From assembly GCA_028280305.1 (NCBI GenBank), contig JANQMC010000060.1, positions 1 to 38,514 of the forward strand: 38,514 bases of DNA, in the 5' to 3' direction. The position numbers and the translations under genes are program-made. This document shows, one piece after another, positions 25,227 to 36,727 of this stretch. Every line of letters begins with the position of its first letter. Positions within the stretch are counted from its first letter, which is position 1. The DNA is from Pelagibius sp. Lineage in GTDB: Bacteria; Pseudomonadota; Alphaproteobacteria; Kiloniellales; Kiloniellaceae. Under the pieces are notes generated by a model, which saw only the letters and a list, made by a program, of their open reading frames with translations, ran no database searches and was not told the DNA's origin.

Positions 25227-25541
25227 GTATGGGGGGTGAGGATGGCCGGCAGGATTTGGTGACGCCGTGTTTGATGGGGTGCCGTGTTGGATGGGGTGAG
25301 GGCGACGCATAGAAAAATCTAATGCGATGCCGAAGAAATAGTCATTTGAAAAGCCTGATCGGCAGACAAAGGTCCGAAAAGCAGGTGCTTCAAAGCCAGA
25401 GGGTGAGACAGGCCTCGGAAGAAGGCCGCAAAAGCAGGATAGAGATCCAACAGCCGGGCGCGCCGGGGGGCGGCGCTGCAGTCTTCTACTAGGGGAAATC
25501 TCCTCCGGAGCCAGGACGGTCCCGGCACAAGGTAATAACGT
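25227..25541. other. Intergenic region upstream of gshA, with a 17-bp direct repeat
   Basis: No gene is supported here. A 17-bp tandem direct repeat (GCCGTGTTTGATGGGGT at 25264-25280, and the same with one change at 25281-25297) lies in the first third. A more AT-rich stretch around 25310-25345 could hold the gshA promoter, but no convincing -35/-10 pair is seen. I find no terminator hairpin with a U-tract after rsmE. Confidence 0.5.
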
Positions 25542-26906
25542 ATGTCCGCTCCTCCGCAGAGTCAGGGTGAAACCCTGACCGATAAGGCACAGCTGGTCGC
25601 CTATCTCGAAGCCGGCTGCAAGCCGCCCGAAGACTGGCGCATCGGCACCGAGCACGAAAAATTCTGTTATACGCGCGGCGATTTCCGGCCGCTGCCCTAT
25701 GAGGGCGAGCGTGGTATCCGCGCCCTCTTGACCGGCCTCCAGACCTTCGGCTGGCAGCCGGTGATGGAGGGCAACAACGTGATCGCCCTTAGCCAGGAGG
25801 GCGCCAGCGTCTCGCTGGAGCCTGGCGGCCAGTTCGAGCTGTCGGGCGCGCCGCTGGAGACCATTCACGACACCTGCTCAGAGGTGCACATCCACCTCGA
25901 TCAGATCGAGAAGGTGACGGAGCCCCTGGGCGTCGCCGCCATGGGTCTCGGCTTTCAGCCCAAGTGGGCGCGGGCCGACATCCCCTGGATGCCCAAGGGC
26001 CGCTACAAGATCATGGGCGCCTATATGCCGACCAAGGGCAACCTCGGCCTCGACATGATGCTGCGCACCTGCACCGTACAGGTGAACCTGGACTTCCAGT
26101 CAGAAGCCGACATGGTGAAAAAGTTCCGGGTCAGCCTAGCCCTGCAGCCCATCGCCACGGCGCTCTTCGCCAATTCGCCCTTTACCGAAGGCAAGCCCAA
26201 CGGCTTCCTCAGCTACCGCAGCCACATCTGGACCGACACCGATCCGGACCGCACCGGCGTGCTGCCCTTCGTGTTCGAGGACGGCATGGGTTTCGAACGC
26301 TATGTCGATCACGTGCTCGACGTACCGATGTACTTCGTCTACCGCGACGGCAAGTACCTCGACGCCTCCGGCCAGTCGTTCCGCGATTTCCTGGACGGCA
26401 GGCTGCCGGCGCTGCCGGGCGAGAAGCCGAGGGTGGGCGATTGGGCCGATCACCTTTCGACCCTGTTTCCCGAGGTGCGTCTGAAACGCTTCCTGGAAAT
26501 GCGCGGCGCCGACGGCGGGCCCTGGAAGTCGCTCTGCGCCCTGCCGGCTTTCTGGGTCGGTCTGCTCTACGATCAGACGGCACTGGACGCGGCCTGGGAT
26601 CTGGTGAAGGACTGGACTCTCGAAGACCACGAATACCTGCGCGCCGAGGTGCCGCGGCAGGCCCTCCACACGCCCTTCCACGGCAGGAAAGTGAACGCGG
26701 TGGCCGAGCAGGCGATCGAGATTGCCGCCGAGGGTCTGAAGGTGCGCAACCGCCTCGACGGCCAGGGCGATAACGAGAGCCACTTCCTGTCCCTGCTGCG
26801 CAGCCGCGTGGAGCGGGAGAAATGTCCGGCGGAGTACCTGCTGGACGATTTCCATGGCCGCTGGGGCGGCTCCATCGACCCGATCTTCACCGAGTGCGCG
26901 TACTAG
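25542..26906 (+). CDS. gshA: Glutamate-cysteine ligase (plant/alphaproteobacterial type)
   Basis: A 454-residue enzyme that joins glutamate and cysteine in the first step of glutathione synthesis. It belongs to the class shared by alphaproteobacteria and plants, not the E. coli type. The motifs include RIGTEHEKFCY near residue 33, SVSLEPGGQFELSGAPLETIHDTC near residue 87, PTKGNLGLDMMLRTCTVQVNLD near residue 163, and FANSPFTEGKPNGFLSYRSHIW near residue 207. The glutathione synthetase gene is not in this window. No strong Shine-Dalgarno sequence is visible at the start ATG, but AAGGTAAT lies just upstream. It is followed by copy 2 of the 97-bp hairpin element. Confidence 0.95.
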   Translation: MSAPPQSQGETLTDKAQLVAYLEAGCKPPEDWRIGTEHEKFCYTRGDFRPLPYEGERGIRALLTGLQTFGWQPVMEGNNVIALSQEGASVSLEPGGQFELSGAPLETIHDTCSEVHIHLDQIEKVTEPLGVAAMGLGFQPKWARADIPWMPKGRYKIMGAYMPTKGNLGLDMMLRTCTVQVNLDFQSEADMVKKFRVSLALQPIATALFANSPFTEGKPNGFLSYRSHIWTDTDPDRTGVLPFVFEDGMGFERYVDHVLDVPMYFVYRDGKYLDASGQSFRDFLDGRLPALPGEKPRVGDWADHLSTLFPEVRLKRFLEMRGADGGPWKSLCALPAFWVGLLYDQTALDAAWDLVKDWTLEDHEYLRAEVPRQALHTPFHGRKVNAVAEQAIEIAAEGLKVRNRLDGQGDNESHFLSLLRSRVEREKCPAEYLLDDFHGRWGGSIDPIFTECAY

Positions 26907-26911
26907 CGCGT

Positions 26912-27008
26912 TTCGACTTGCGTCGAAGCGGTTCCGGCCCGCTCCCCCGCCCGGCCCCCAATGAGATTATCCTGATGGATGGCCGGGCGGGGGAGTGGGC
27001 TGGTGCCG
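26912..27008. repeat. 97-bp palindromic intergenic element, copy 2
   Basis: Begins with TTCGACTTGCGTCGAA (26912-26927), identical to copy 1, and has the same 97-bp length. The hairpin arms (26934-26960 and 26976-27003) differ from copy 1 at several bases. One difference is a paired change (T-A in copy 1, G-C in copy 2); two others leave G-U pairs. The loop is conserved (TGAGA, then TATCCT). It lies between gshA and the convergent exported-protein gene, where it may serve as a two-way terminator. Confidence 0.85.
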
Positions 27009-27024
27009 TCAAAACACTAACGAC

Positions 27025-27525
27025 CTAGTCGGCCACGGCTTCTTTCTTTCGCGCGTCCTGGGCGAGCTTCAGGGCGCGGATCAGCGCTGGCGGCATCTCT
27101 GATTTGGCTTCTTCCTGGGCCGGGGTCAGGTTCAACTCCCGAAGCTGTGCCTCTGCCTCCAAAGCCAGGATTTCGGCGCGCAGGGCGGCGATCCGGGATT
27201 CAAAGGCCGCTACGTTGCCGAAGCGCTTGGAGGTTGCGACGCCGCGAAAGGTGCGCGGCTGGGCAAGGCCCCGTGTCGTCGCCCCGCGGATGACCGAGGT
27301 CCGCGGCGGTGAGCCGGTCACCGCGAAGTTGCCGAGACGCTGGCCCGCCGGCCCGTTGTTGAAGATCAGCGTGTTGCCGACCGTGTTGTGCGACCCGCGG
27401 GTGCCGCAGAACACCGAGGAGCCGATACTGGTGCAGGAGGCGACAGCCGTCTCGGCGCCCAGAGTCAGGGTTATGAGTGCAGTGGCAATCAGCGCCGGGA
27501 CGCGGGTCTGCTTAAGGATACGCAT
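27025..27525 (-). CDS. Exported protein of unknown function, paralogue of the 27665-28348 gene
   Basis: A 166-residue protein from the ATG at 27525, which has the strong ribosome-binding site AGGAGGAAGG; the frame is open further upstream but lacks this. A basic N-terminus and a hydrophobic stretch (residues 9-29) form a signal peptide. The end AVASC also fits a lipobox (C31), so lipidation is possible. The mature protein has CTSIGSSVFCGTRGSHNTVGN, then an Arg/Gly/Thr-rich linker. The C-terminus (110-163), SRIAALRAEILALEAEAQ through LNLTPAQ and MPPALIRALKLA, is shared with the neighbouring paralogue. I do not recognise the family. The next gene upstream on the same strand is the paralogue, 139 bp away. 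Confidence 0.72.
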   Translation of the reverse strand: MRILKQTRVPALIATALITLTLGAETAVASCTSIGSSVFCGTRGSHNTVGNTLIFNNGPAGQRLGNFAVTGSPPRTSVIRGATTRGLAQPRTFRGVATSKRFGNVAAFESRIAALRAEILALEAEAQLRELNLTPAQEEAKSEMPPALIRALKLAQDARKKEAVAD

Positions 27526-27664
27526 AGCCTTCCTCCTTTGAACGCCGCCCAAAAGCCTTGGGGACACTGGAGTTACGGGCCGAGCCATCAATTTGGCTTC
27601 ACCTGGTCATATGGCCCGGCCGGGCTTCAGGCCAAGATACCACACTGCTGCCGCGCCGAGCGGG

Positions 27665-28348
27665 TTAAGGCGTGGTCTTTGCCGCGGCTTCGGCGCGGGC
27701 CGCCTTGGCAAGGGTGAGCGCGCGCACCAGCGCCGGCGGCATGTCGGGGGCCGCCGCCTGTGCCGGCGTGAGTCCAAGCTCTTTCAGGCGTGCAGCGGCG
27801 TCCAGCGCCAAGGCTTCGGCCCGCAGCGCGCGAATTCGCGAGTCGTCGAAGGCGCCCCGCCGGAAGCCGCGGGGGCTGGGTCCGAAGAGGGTGCTGCTGC
27901 TCAGCCGGCTGCCGCGCACCAGCGGCAGGGTCCGCCCGCGCAGCACCTGCGAGCCGCCGAAGGTCCGGTCTCGGCGCAACAGGCCGGAGGTGATCGAGGA
28001 GCCGACGCCGCGGGCCACGCCCGAACTGCCGAAGCGGCGGTCGCGTTGCAGGATGCCGGGACGGCCGGCGGAACCGAAACCGCGGGGTCCGACCGTGCTG
28101 CGGCGGCTTGTCGTGCTGCGGCGGCTCGTACTCGGGCGGTTGAAGCCGGCGAGGGTCAGGCGCGGCGGCCCATCACCCGGGGCCAGGGTCTGATGCTGCA
28201 ACACCGGCAGGGTGAGGGTACTGGCGGCGGTCATGGGGGAGGCCGTGGCGGCCTGGGTTGAAAACGCCGCAGCCGCCAGGGCAAGGGCCGGAAGGGCAAG
28301 TATAGGAAGGGTGGCCTTGCGGAGCAGGTGAGTCAGGGATTTCGTCAT
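27665..28348 (-). CDS. Exported Arg/Gly/Ser-rich protein of unknown function, paralogue of the 27025-27525 gene
   Basis: A 227-residue protein with a signal peptide (residues 1-36, ending STQAATA). The middle (about 70-165) is a low-complexity Arg/Gly/Ser/Phe region with internal repeats: STSRRSTTSRRST, and GILQRDRRFGSS versus GLLRRDRTFGGS. The C-terminal 53 residues (170-222) match the paralogue: in the first 28 aligned positions 21 are identical, and MPPALVRALTLA matches at 10 of 12. The pattern suggests a shared helical C-terminal module with a variable exported body. The start has AAAGGAAG. I do not recognise the family, and cell-envelope location is inferred from the signal peptide. Confidence 0.72.
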   Translation of the reverse strand: MTKSLTHLLRKATLPILALPALALAAAAFSTQAATASPMTAASTLTLPVLQHQTLAPGDGPPRLTLAGFNRPSTSRRSTTSRRSTVGPRGFGSAGRPGILQRDRRFGSSGVARGVGSSITSGLLRRDRTFGGSQVLRGRTLPLVRGSRLSSSTLFGPSPRGFRRGAFDDSRIRALRAEALALDAAARLKELGLTPAQAAAPDMPPALVRALTLAKAARAEAAAKTTP

Positions 28349-28539
28349 TATCGGCTTCCTTTTCTGTCTCCCCCTGTTCAGTTCGACGTGGGCAGGACCG
28401 GCCCTCCGGGCAAAGCACGATTTCGCGATGGCGGCGGGAGCGCCGGAAGCGCCAGCCCTGGGATAGCCCAGGATTTGCGCTTATGGGCTGTCTGAGACAG
28501 GATGGCGGCGATCCGCGACGGGCGGAGAGGGAGGAAACC

Positions 28540-28749
28540 ATGGAATCCGGCGATCGGGGCTGGCTGAGGCACTGGGCTTTGCGGATTGGCGGCACAGCCT
28601 ATCTGCTGTTCGTTTTTGCCTTCATGGCCAGCCATCCGCAGCCGGGCAGCATGGCCAGCCTCAGCCACGCCCTGGTGATGGCGATCGTGCCGGCCCTGAT
28701 CGGCACCCTGGCCGCGCTGGGTATCATGCTCTACCTGAGGCGCCGCTAG
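28540..28749 (+). CDS. Small membrane protein of unknown function, 69 aa
   Basis: From the ATG at 28540 with the ribosome-binding site GGGAGGAA, giving 69 residues (MESGDRGWLRHWALRIGG...). Two hydrophobic helices are visible: about residues 18-30 (TAYLLFVFAFMAS) and about 45-65 (ALVMAIVPALIGTLAALGIML), ending in a positive LRRR tail. The open frame starts at 28483 but the strong ribosome-binding site marks the later Met. It is divergent from the exported paralogues. No family is recognised. Confidence 0.6.
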   Translation: MESGDRGWLRHWALRIGGTAYLLFVFAFMASHPQPGSMASLSHALVMAIVPALIGTLAALGIMLYLRRR

Positions 28750-28766
28750 AGCAGGTCCGATCTAGA

Positions 28767-28800
28767 ACGGCCCAAGGCACGGCAATGCGCCTCGGGCCGT
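28767..28800. terminator. Bidirectional stem-loop between convergent genes
   Basis: ACGGCCCAAGGC (28767-28778) pairs with GCCTCGGGCCGT (28789-28800) with one mismatch, around a 10-base loop. It lies between the stop of the small membrane protein and the stop of the cyclase-family gene on the other strand, so it may end both transcripts. There is no long U-tract. Confidence 0.5.
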
Positions 28801-28816
28801 CCTATCCCGTTTCGGG

Positions 28817-29905
28817 TCAGGTCACCGCCAGGGGATTGCCCGGCGAGCCGGTAGCGCCTTTGATCGGGAGCGGTGCGAAGATATAGGCGAAGCGCCAACT
28901 CTCCTCCGCCGACAGACTTTCCAGATTGAGGTTTTCGTGCAGGTAGATGCCGTGACGCACCAGCAGTTCCTGGTGCGCCGGGAACACCTGCGCAGAGTTC
29001 GGGTTGGGAAACACCTCGACGCCCCAGCAGTCGGCGCCGACCAGGGACACCTGTTTTTCCGCAAGGTAGCGGGCTGCCTCCAGCCCGATACCCGGCTCGC
29101 CGCCGTTATAACGTTCGTTGTCCTCTTTCCACAGCAGGCCCCAGCCGCTGCGGATCACCACCGCATCGCCGGGGCTGATGGCGTCGCCGGAAAGACCCTG
29201 GCGCTCCAGCGCCGCTTCCAGATCGGCCACGGTGATCTCGGTGCCGGCCTCCAGCATCGTGCCTTTCAGACCCATGACGTCGATCAGCAGTCCGGGGGTG
29301 AAGAACGGCTTCACGTTCTCGACGCCCAGTTTTTTCAGGCCGTAGGGCGAAGCCGCCTCTGCCATGGTGACGCCGTTATACATCCGTCTTTGGGTCTGGT
29401 CGCCGGGTCCGCCGGCCTCCACCCCGATGTGGCCCAGGCCGTCGAACTGGGTGCCGACCTGGCCGATCTCCGTTGCCAGAAACTCGTCGTTCCAGATGAT
29501 CTTGTTGTCGCCGAAGGTGCCGCCGGTGGGCATGCCGGGGGTGCGCAGCGCAAAGACCCGCTCGCCGAACAGCGGCATGCCGGATTCATAGACATGGCCC
29601 AGGCTGTGGACCTTTCCGGTTTTGATCTGCTGGACCGCTTCCAGGGTTTTCTGCGGCCCCATGTGGTTGGAGGCGCCGGCCTGGTCGTCGGCCCCCCATT
29701 TCGACGGCCACCACTTCTCGCCGATCGGGGTCTCCGCCGCCCCGGCTGTCGGCGGCGCCGAAAGCCCGGCCAGAGCCGCGCCGGCGAGGCCGAGGCCTGC
29801 CGATTTCAGAAAACCGCGGCGGGAGGCCGCGGCCTGCTCTGCTGTAACGTTATCTTGTGCCCGCTGCCGGACCGGGGTGTCTTGTCCATCTCCCTCGAAA
29901 CCCAT
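28817..29905 (-). CDS. Cyclase-family hydrolase (kynurenine formamidase-like fold) with Tat signal
   Basis: A 362-residue protein. A twin-arginine signal SRRGFLKSAGLGLAGAAL (28-45) indicates export to the periplasm in a folded state, consistent with a metal cofactor. The cyclase-family metal-binding motif appears as GTQFDGLGH (151-159), with Gln where kynurenine formamidase has His (GTHxDxPxH). The rest matches the family: DDQAGASNHMGPQKTLEA near residue 73, then SPGDAVVIRSGW and GADCWGVEVFPNP near the end. These enzymes hydrolyse amide or lactone bonds; the substrate is unknown. The long N-terminus (27 residues before the Tat motif) makes a later start possible. It is downstream of tldD on the same strand. 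Confidence 0.82.
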   Translation of the reverse strand: MGFEGDGQDTPVRQRAQDNVTAEQAAASRRGFLKSAGLGLAGAALAGLSAPPTAGAAETPIGEKWWPSKWGADDQAGASNHMGPQKTLEAVQQIKTGKVHSLGHVYESGMPLFGERVFALRTPGMPTGGTFGDNKIIWNDEFLATEIGQVGTQFDGLGHIGVEAGGPGDQTQRRMYNGVTMAEAASPYGLKKLGVENVKPFFTPGLLIDVMGLKGTMLEAGTEITVADLEAALERQGLSGDAISPGDAVVIRSGWGLLWKEDNERYNGGEPGIGLEAARYLAEKQVSLVGADCWGVEVFPNPNSAQVFPAHQELLVRHGIYLHENLNLESLSAEESWRFAYIFAPLPIKGATGSPGNPLAVT

Positions 29906-30005
29906 CTTGGTCTGCCTCGCTTGTTGCCTATCGATGGTAACGATAGCGTCAGGCTACCCCAAGTTCGGGTGGTTTGCGCGGTCAAGTTGTGTTCAGGGGA
30001 GGGCC

Positions 30006-31439
30006 TCAGGCTGCCGTTCCGCCGACGGTGATCGCGTCGATCAGCATGGTCGGCTGGCCGACGCCGACGGGCACACCCTGGCCGTCCTTGCCGCAGGTGC
30101 CGACGCCGTCGTCGAGTTTCATGTCGTTGCCGATCATTTTCACCTTGGTCATCACGTCCGGGCCGTTGCCGATCAGGGTCGCGCCCTTCACCGGTGCGCC
30201 GAGTTTGCCGTTCTCGATCAGATAGGCCTCGGTGCAGGAAAAGACGAACTTGCCGGAGGTGATGTCGACCTGGCCGCCGCCGAAGTTGACGGCAAAGAGG
30301 CCGCGGTCGACGGAGGAGAGGATCTCCTCCGGGTCCTTATCGCCGCCCAGCATGACGGTGTTGGTCATGCGCGGCATGGGGATGTGCGCATAGCTCTGGC
30401 GGCGCCCGTTGCCGGTCGGGGTCATGCCCATCAGGCGGGCGTTCTGGCGGTCCTGCATGTAGCCCTTCAGAATGCCGTCCTCGATCAGCACGGTCGCCTG
30501 GCTCGGCGTGCCTTCGTCGTCGATGGTGAGGGAGCCGCGGCGGTCCTGCATGGTGCCGTCGTCCATCACGGTGACGCCCGGCGAGGCTACGCGCTCACCC
30601 AGCAGGCCGGAGAAGGCCGATGTTCTTTTGCGGTTGAAGTCGCCTTCCAGGCCGTGGCCGACGGCTTCGTGCAGCAGGATGCCGGGCCAGCCGGAGCCCA
30701 GCACCACCGGCATCTCACCGGCCGGGGTGTCGACGGATTCCAGGTTTACAAGGGCGCGCCGCAGGGCCTCTTCGACGCCGGCCTGCCAATAGGCAGGGTC
30801 CATCAGCATGTCATAGGCCAGGCGTCCGCCGCCGCCGTAGCCACCGGCCTCCATGCGGTCGCCTTCGCCGACCACGACGGAGATGTTGAGCCGCACCAGC
30901 GGGCGGATATCGGCGGCGCGCTCGCCCCCGGCGCGCAGGATCTGGACGGCCTGCCATTCGCCGGCCAGGGAAGCGCTGACCTGCTTGATTCTGGGGTCCT
31001 TGGCCCGGGCGAAAGCATCGATTTCCGCCAGCAGCTTCACCTTCTCCTCGAAGGGCACGGCCGAGATCGGGTTGTCGTCGGCATAGAGAATGCGGTTGGT
31101 GCGGGCGGGGCCGTCGGCCTGACTGCCGCTGTGGCCCGACTGCACGGCCCGCACCGTCTCGGCGGCGCGGGCGACGGCCTCCTCAGACAACTCGCTGGCA
31201 TGGGCATAGCCCGCCGCCTCCCCGGCGATGGCCCGCAGACCGAAGCCCTGGGAAGTATCGAAGCTGGCCGACTTCAGCCGCCCGTCGTCGTAGGCAAGCG
31301 CTTCCGACTGGCGGTACTCCAGGAACAGCTCGCCGTCGTCGGCACCGTTCAGGGCTTCGTTCACCGCCGTTTCCAGGCGGTTGCGGTCGAGCCCGGCTTT
31401 TGCGAAGAAAAGCGAGTCGGTTTCGGCGAGATGTGACAT
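30006..31439 (-). CDS. tldD: Metalloprotease TldD
   Basis: A 477-residue protein from the ATG at 31439 with GGAGA upstream. TldD is the zinc-bearing subunit of the TldD/TldE protease. The metal-binding motif HEAVGH spans 257-262, followed by LEGDFNRKRTSAFSGLLGERVASPGVTVMDDGT. The C-terminal part, GGGQVDITSGKFVFSCTEAYLIENGKLGAPVKGATLIGNG, carries the third zinc ligand region. Its partner pmbA/tldE lies at 5770-7113 in this window. It is transcribed divergently from the DUF3422 gene, with 188 bp between them, and is followed by the cyclase-family gene. Confidence 0.95.
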   Translation of the reverse strand: MSHLAETDSLFFAKAGLDRNRLETAVNEALNGADDGELFLEYRQSEALAYDDGRLKSASFDTSQGFGLRAIAGEAAGYAHASELSEEAVARAAETVRAVQSGHSGSQADGPARTNRILYADDNPISAVPFEEKVKLLAEIDAFARAKDPRIKQVSASLAGEWQAVQILRAGGERAADIRPLVRLNISVVVGEGDRMEAGGYGGGGRLAYDMLMDPAYWQAGVEEALRRALVNLESVDTPAGEMPVVLGSGWPGILLHEAVGHGLEGDFNRKRTSAFSGLLGERVASPGVTVMDDGTMQDRRGSLTIDDEGTPSQATVLIEDGILKGYMQDRQNARLMGMTPTGNGRRQSYAHIPMPRMTNTVMLGGDKDPEEILSSVDRGLFAVNFGGGQVDITSGKFVFSCTEAYLIENGKLGAPVKGATLIGNGPDVMTKVKMIGNDMKLDDGVGTCGKDGQGVPVGVGQPTMLIDAITVGGTAA

Positions 31440-31627
31440 TGGTGTCTCCGGGATCGGCTTCGGGTCTGGCAATCTGGGGCCGCCTTGCTTCACTATGGGC
31501 CCGAGAATTGAAACGGTTCTAAGTTGATATGGGTTCCTGGGCGCCAGGATACATCCCCTTGCCGGGGCGGTGCCAGCATCCTGCGGTCTGTGACTGCGAG
31601 ACCAGGACATGAGGGGGAAGTCGGGGC

Positions 31628-32935
31628 GTGATCGACGGTTTGCGGGACCACCCGCTGCGCGGCGCCTTGAATGCAGAGGTGCATTCAAGGCCCTTTGCCA
31701 ACCTGCAGGCGCCGGAGCGCATCAGCCACCTGGCCCTGCTTTCCGGTGAGCGCGGGGCGGAGCGCGACCGCCAGCACGTTGCCCTTCTCTGCGAGCGTTT
31801 CGCCGTTGCCGCCCCGGATGCCGGCGAAAACCACTTCATGGCCGATTTCGGTCCTTTTCGCCTGAAGTGGGAGCGTCATACCGAGTTCTCCACCTACACG
31901 TTTTTTCAAAACGGTGCGGTCGAAGCCGAGCCCTTTGCGGGCTTCTCCGTCGATCTGGTGCCACGGGACTGGCTGATTGCGCTGCCCGGCGATCTGTTGG
32001 TGGCTGTGCACCTGGATCTGCTCGACCGCAGCACGCCGCCGCCGGACACGGCAAGGCTGACCCGGCTGTTCGGCCACGACAACATCGTCGGCAGCCGGGT
32101 TTCCGGCGGCTCGGCGGAGGTCTGGATGGATTTCACGGTTCAGGACGACCGGTTCTCGCGCATCCTGCTGCGCGATACCGGTCTGCGGCCGCGCCAGGCG
32201 GGCCGCCTCGTCCAGCGGTTCCTCGAAATCGAAACCTACCGGATGATGGCGCTGCTGGCTTTCCCCGCCGCAAAACGCCACGGCGGCGTGCTGGCCGCCG
32301 CTGGCGAGCGTCTGACCGCAATCACCGGGCGGATGACCGAAACCGACGGTATCGGGGCGGAGCAGGCCCTGCTCGACGAACTGATGGCTTTTTCCTCGGA
32401 GATTGAGGACGTGGCGGCGGCCACCAACTATCGCTTCGGCGCCGCCCGCGCCTACTACGCCCTCGTGCGCAGCCGGGTGGAGGAACTGCGCGAGCAGCGG
32501 GTCGAGGGCCTGCAGACGATCGAGGAATTCATCGACCGTCGCCTGGCGCCGGCCATGCGCACCTGCGAAGCCGTGAGCGAGCGTTTGGAGACCCTGTCGC
32601 GCAGGGTGGCGCGGGCCAGCCAGTTGCTGCTGACCCGGGTCGACATCCAACTGGAAGGGCAGAATCGGGATCTGCTGAAGTCCATGGACCGCCGGGCGCA
32701 CCTGCAACTGCGCCTCCAGCAGACCGTTGAGGGCCTCTCCGTCGCCGCCATCACCTATTATCTGGCCAGTCTCGTCGGTTATCTGGCTAAGGCTGGAAAG
32801 GCTGCCGGCCTGCCGGTCGACGCCGCGATCGCGACCGGGGTGTCGATCCCCGTTATCGCCCTGATGATCTGGCTCGGCGTCCGGCGTATGCGGCGGGTGC
32901 TGGCGCGTGAGGAGGGCGCCGACGGAAAGCACTGA
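31628..32935 (+). CDS. DUF3422 family membrane protein
   Basis: A 435-residue protein starting with GTG at 31628, preceded by GAGGGGGAAG. It opens with DHPLRGALNAEVHSRPFANLQAPERISHLA, the signature of DUF3422. Further in comes FGPFRLKWERHTEFSTYTFF, also characteristic. The middle (about 220-370) is rich in charged helices, likely coiled coil. Two hydrophobic helices lie at the C-terminus (about 365-385, SVAAITYYLASLVGYLAK, and about 400-420, TGVSIPVIALMIWLGV). The family is thought to be membrane-bound but has no known function. It lies between tldD and the cox cluster. Confidence 0.88.
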   Translation: MIDGLRDHPLRGALNAEVHSRPFANLQAPERISHLALLSGERGAERDRQHVALLCERFAVAAPDAGENHFMADFGPFRLKWERHTEFSTYTFFQNGAVEAEPFAGFSVDLVPRDWLIALPGDLLVAVHLDLLDRSTPPPDTARLTRLFGHDNIVGSRVSGGSAEVWMDFTVQDDRFSRILLRDTGLRPRQAGRLVQRFLEIETYRMMALLAFPAAKRHGGVLAAAGERLTAITGRMTETDGIGAEQALLDELMAFSSEIEDVAAATNYRFGAARAYYALVRSRVEELREQRVEGLQTIEEFIDRRLAPAMRTCEAVSERLETLSRRVARASQLLLTRVDIQLEGQNRDLLKSMDRRAHLQLRLQQTVEGLSVAAITYYLASLVGYLAKAGKAAGLPVDAAIATGVSIPVIALMIWLGVRRMRRVLAREEGADGKH

Positions 32936-33067
32936 GGCAAGTCTGGCGGAAATTGCGGCATTCGGTCGCACCCGCCGTCCTCAGACCCCGCTTTGCGCTA
33001 TTCTGTCTTCTGTCTCCAGCCTGCCGATGGCAGCGCCGAAAGGGTCGTTTTCAGCGGATTCCGGTCC

Positions 33068-33094
33068 TTGTGGAGCCAACAGGCTTGGTATAGT
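33068..33094 (+). promoter_or_regulatory. Candidate promoter of the cox cluster
   Basis: A TATAGT -10 box (33089-33094) lies downstream of TTGTGG (33068-33073) with a short 15-bp spacer. It would start transcription near 33101, giving a leader of about 110 bases before coxB. No terminator is seen between the DUF3422 stop and this region. Confidence 0.35.
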
Positions 33095-33210
33095 TTGCGC
33101 GCGCAGCGGCGGCTTCGTGCGCGAACAGGGGGACAGGCAGGCGATTGATCGTCTGTTTGCTGATTTGGGCCAGCCGCCGGCCTTCGAGGGATAACTTGGG
33201 ATTGCTTGCT

Positions 33211-35687
<2,477 letters not shown>

Positions 35688-35731
35688 GGCTTGGGCTGCA
35701 TCGTGATTAGGGTGCAAAGGGAAACGACAGA

Positions 35732-36727
35732 GTGAGCGACGCCTCCCTCAGTCTCGACAGCCAGGTCGCCGGCTTTACGCCGGCGGCTTCGGCGACTCGT
35801 GCTTCCGGGGCGCGGATCTCCGACTACTTCGCCCTCTTGAAGCCGCGGGTCATGACGCTGGTGGTGTTCAGCGGCTTTGCCGGACTCTATGCCGCGCCCG
35901 GAGAGATCCATCCCTTCCTGGCCGCGGTGGCCGTGCTCTGCATCGCCGTGAACGCCGGCGCCGCCGGCGCCATCAACATGTGGTACGAGCGCGATATCGA
36001 TGCGGTGATGGAGCGCACCCGCGGCCGTCCGCTGCCGCGCGGCAAGATGGCGCCGCAGGAAGCGCTGGCCTTCGGCATCATCCTGACCCTGCTGTCGGTG
36101 ATGCTGATGGGGATCGCCCTTAACTGGGCTGCCGCCGGCCTCTTGGCCCTTGCGAATGCGTTCTACGTCTTCGTCTACACCATCTGGCTGAAGCGCCGGA
36201 CGCCGCAGAACATCGTCATCGGCGGCGCCGCCGGCGCTTTTCCGCCGATGATCGGCTGGGCGGCGGTCACCGGCGGTGCCGAGCTGCAGTCGATTGTGCT
36301 CTTCGCCTTGATCTTCGTTTGGACGCCGCCGCATTTCTGGGCGCTCGCCCTCTACCGCCAGCTCGACTACACCAAGGCCAAGGTGCCGATGCTGCCGGTG
36401 GTCGCCGGACGTGAAGCCACCAAGCGGCAGATCGTTGCCTATAGCCTGATCCTGGCGCCGCTCGGCCTGGTGCCTGCCTTTCTGGGGACCGCCGGAATCG
36501 TCTACGGCGCCGTCGCGGCGGTCATGGGCCTCTGCTTCGTCCTCCTGGCCCTGCAGGTGCAGCGGGAAACGGGAGACCGGGCGGCCAAGCGTCTTTTCGG
36601 GTTTTCGATCCTCTATCTCTTCGTGCTCTTCGGCCTCATCATCATCGACCGGGGCGCTGGTTTGCTTCCGGGCCTTCTGAACGAGGCCGCGCCTGTCTTC
36701 GCCGCCGCCTCGTGGATTGTGGGCTGA
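35732..36727 (+). CDS. ctaB: Protoheme IX farnesyltransferase (heme O synthase)
   Basis: A 331-residue membrane prenyltransferase of the UbiA superfamily that adds farnesyl to heme B, giving heme O for the oxidase. It starts with GTG at 35732 after AAAGGGAA. The first Asp-rich motif is [23 protein letters not shown] near residue 88, and the second region includes [12 protein letters not shown] near residue 198 with [13 protein letters not shown]. Seven to nine hydrophobic helices are visible. Its stop codon overlaps the start of the tiny coxF-like gene in TGATG. Confidence 0.95.
   Translation: MSDASLSLDSQVAGFTPAASATRASGARISDYFALLKPRVMTLVVFSGFAGLYAAPGEIHPFLAAVAVLCIAVNAGAAGAINMWYERDIDAVMERTRGRPLPRGKMAPQEALAFGIILTLLSVMLMGIALNWAAAGLLALANAFYVFVYTIWLKRRTPQNIVIGGAAGAFPPMIGWAAVTGGAELQSIVLFALIFVWTPPHFWALALYRQLDYTKAKVPMLPVVAGREATKRQIVAYSLILAPLGLVPAFLGTAGIVYGAVAAVMGLCFVLLALQVQRETGDRAAKRLFGFSILYLFVLFGLIIIDRGAGLLPGLLNEAAPVFAAASWIVG

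Noticed and set aside
29622..31436. 604-codon plus-strand open frame
   Set aside because: Antisense to tldD, which has HEAVGH and full family similarity.
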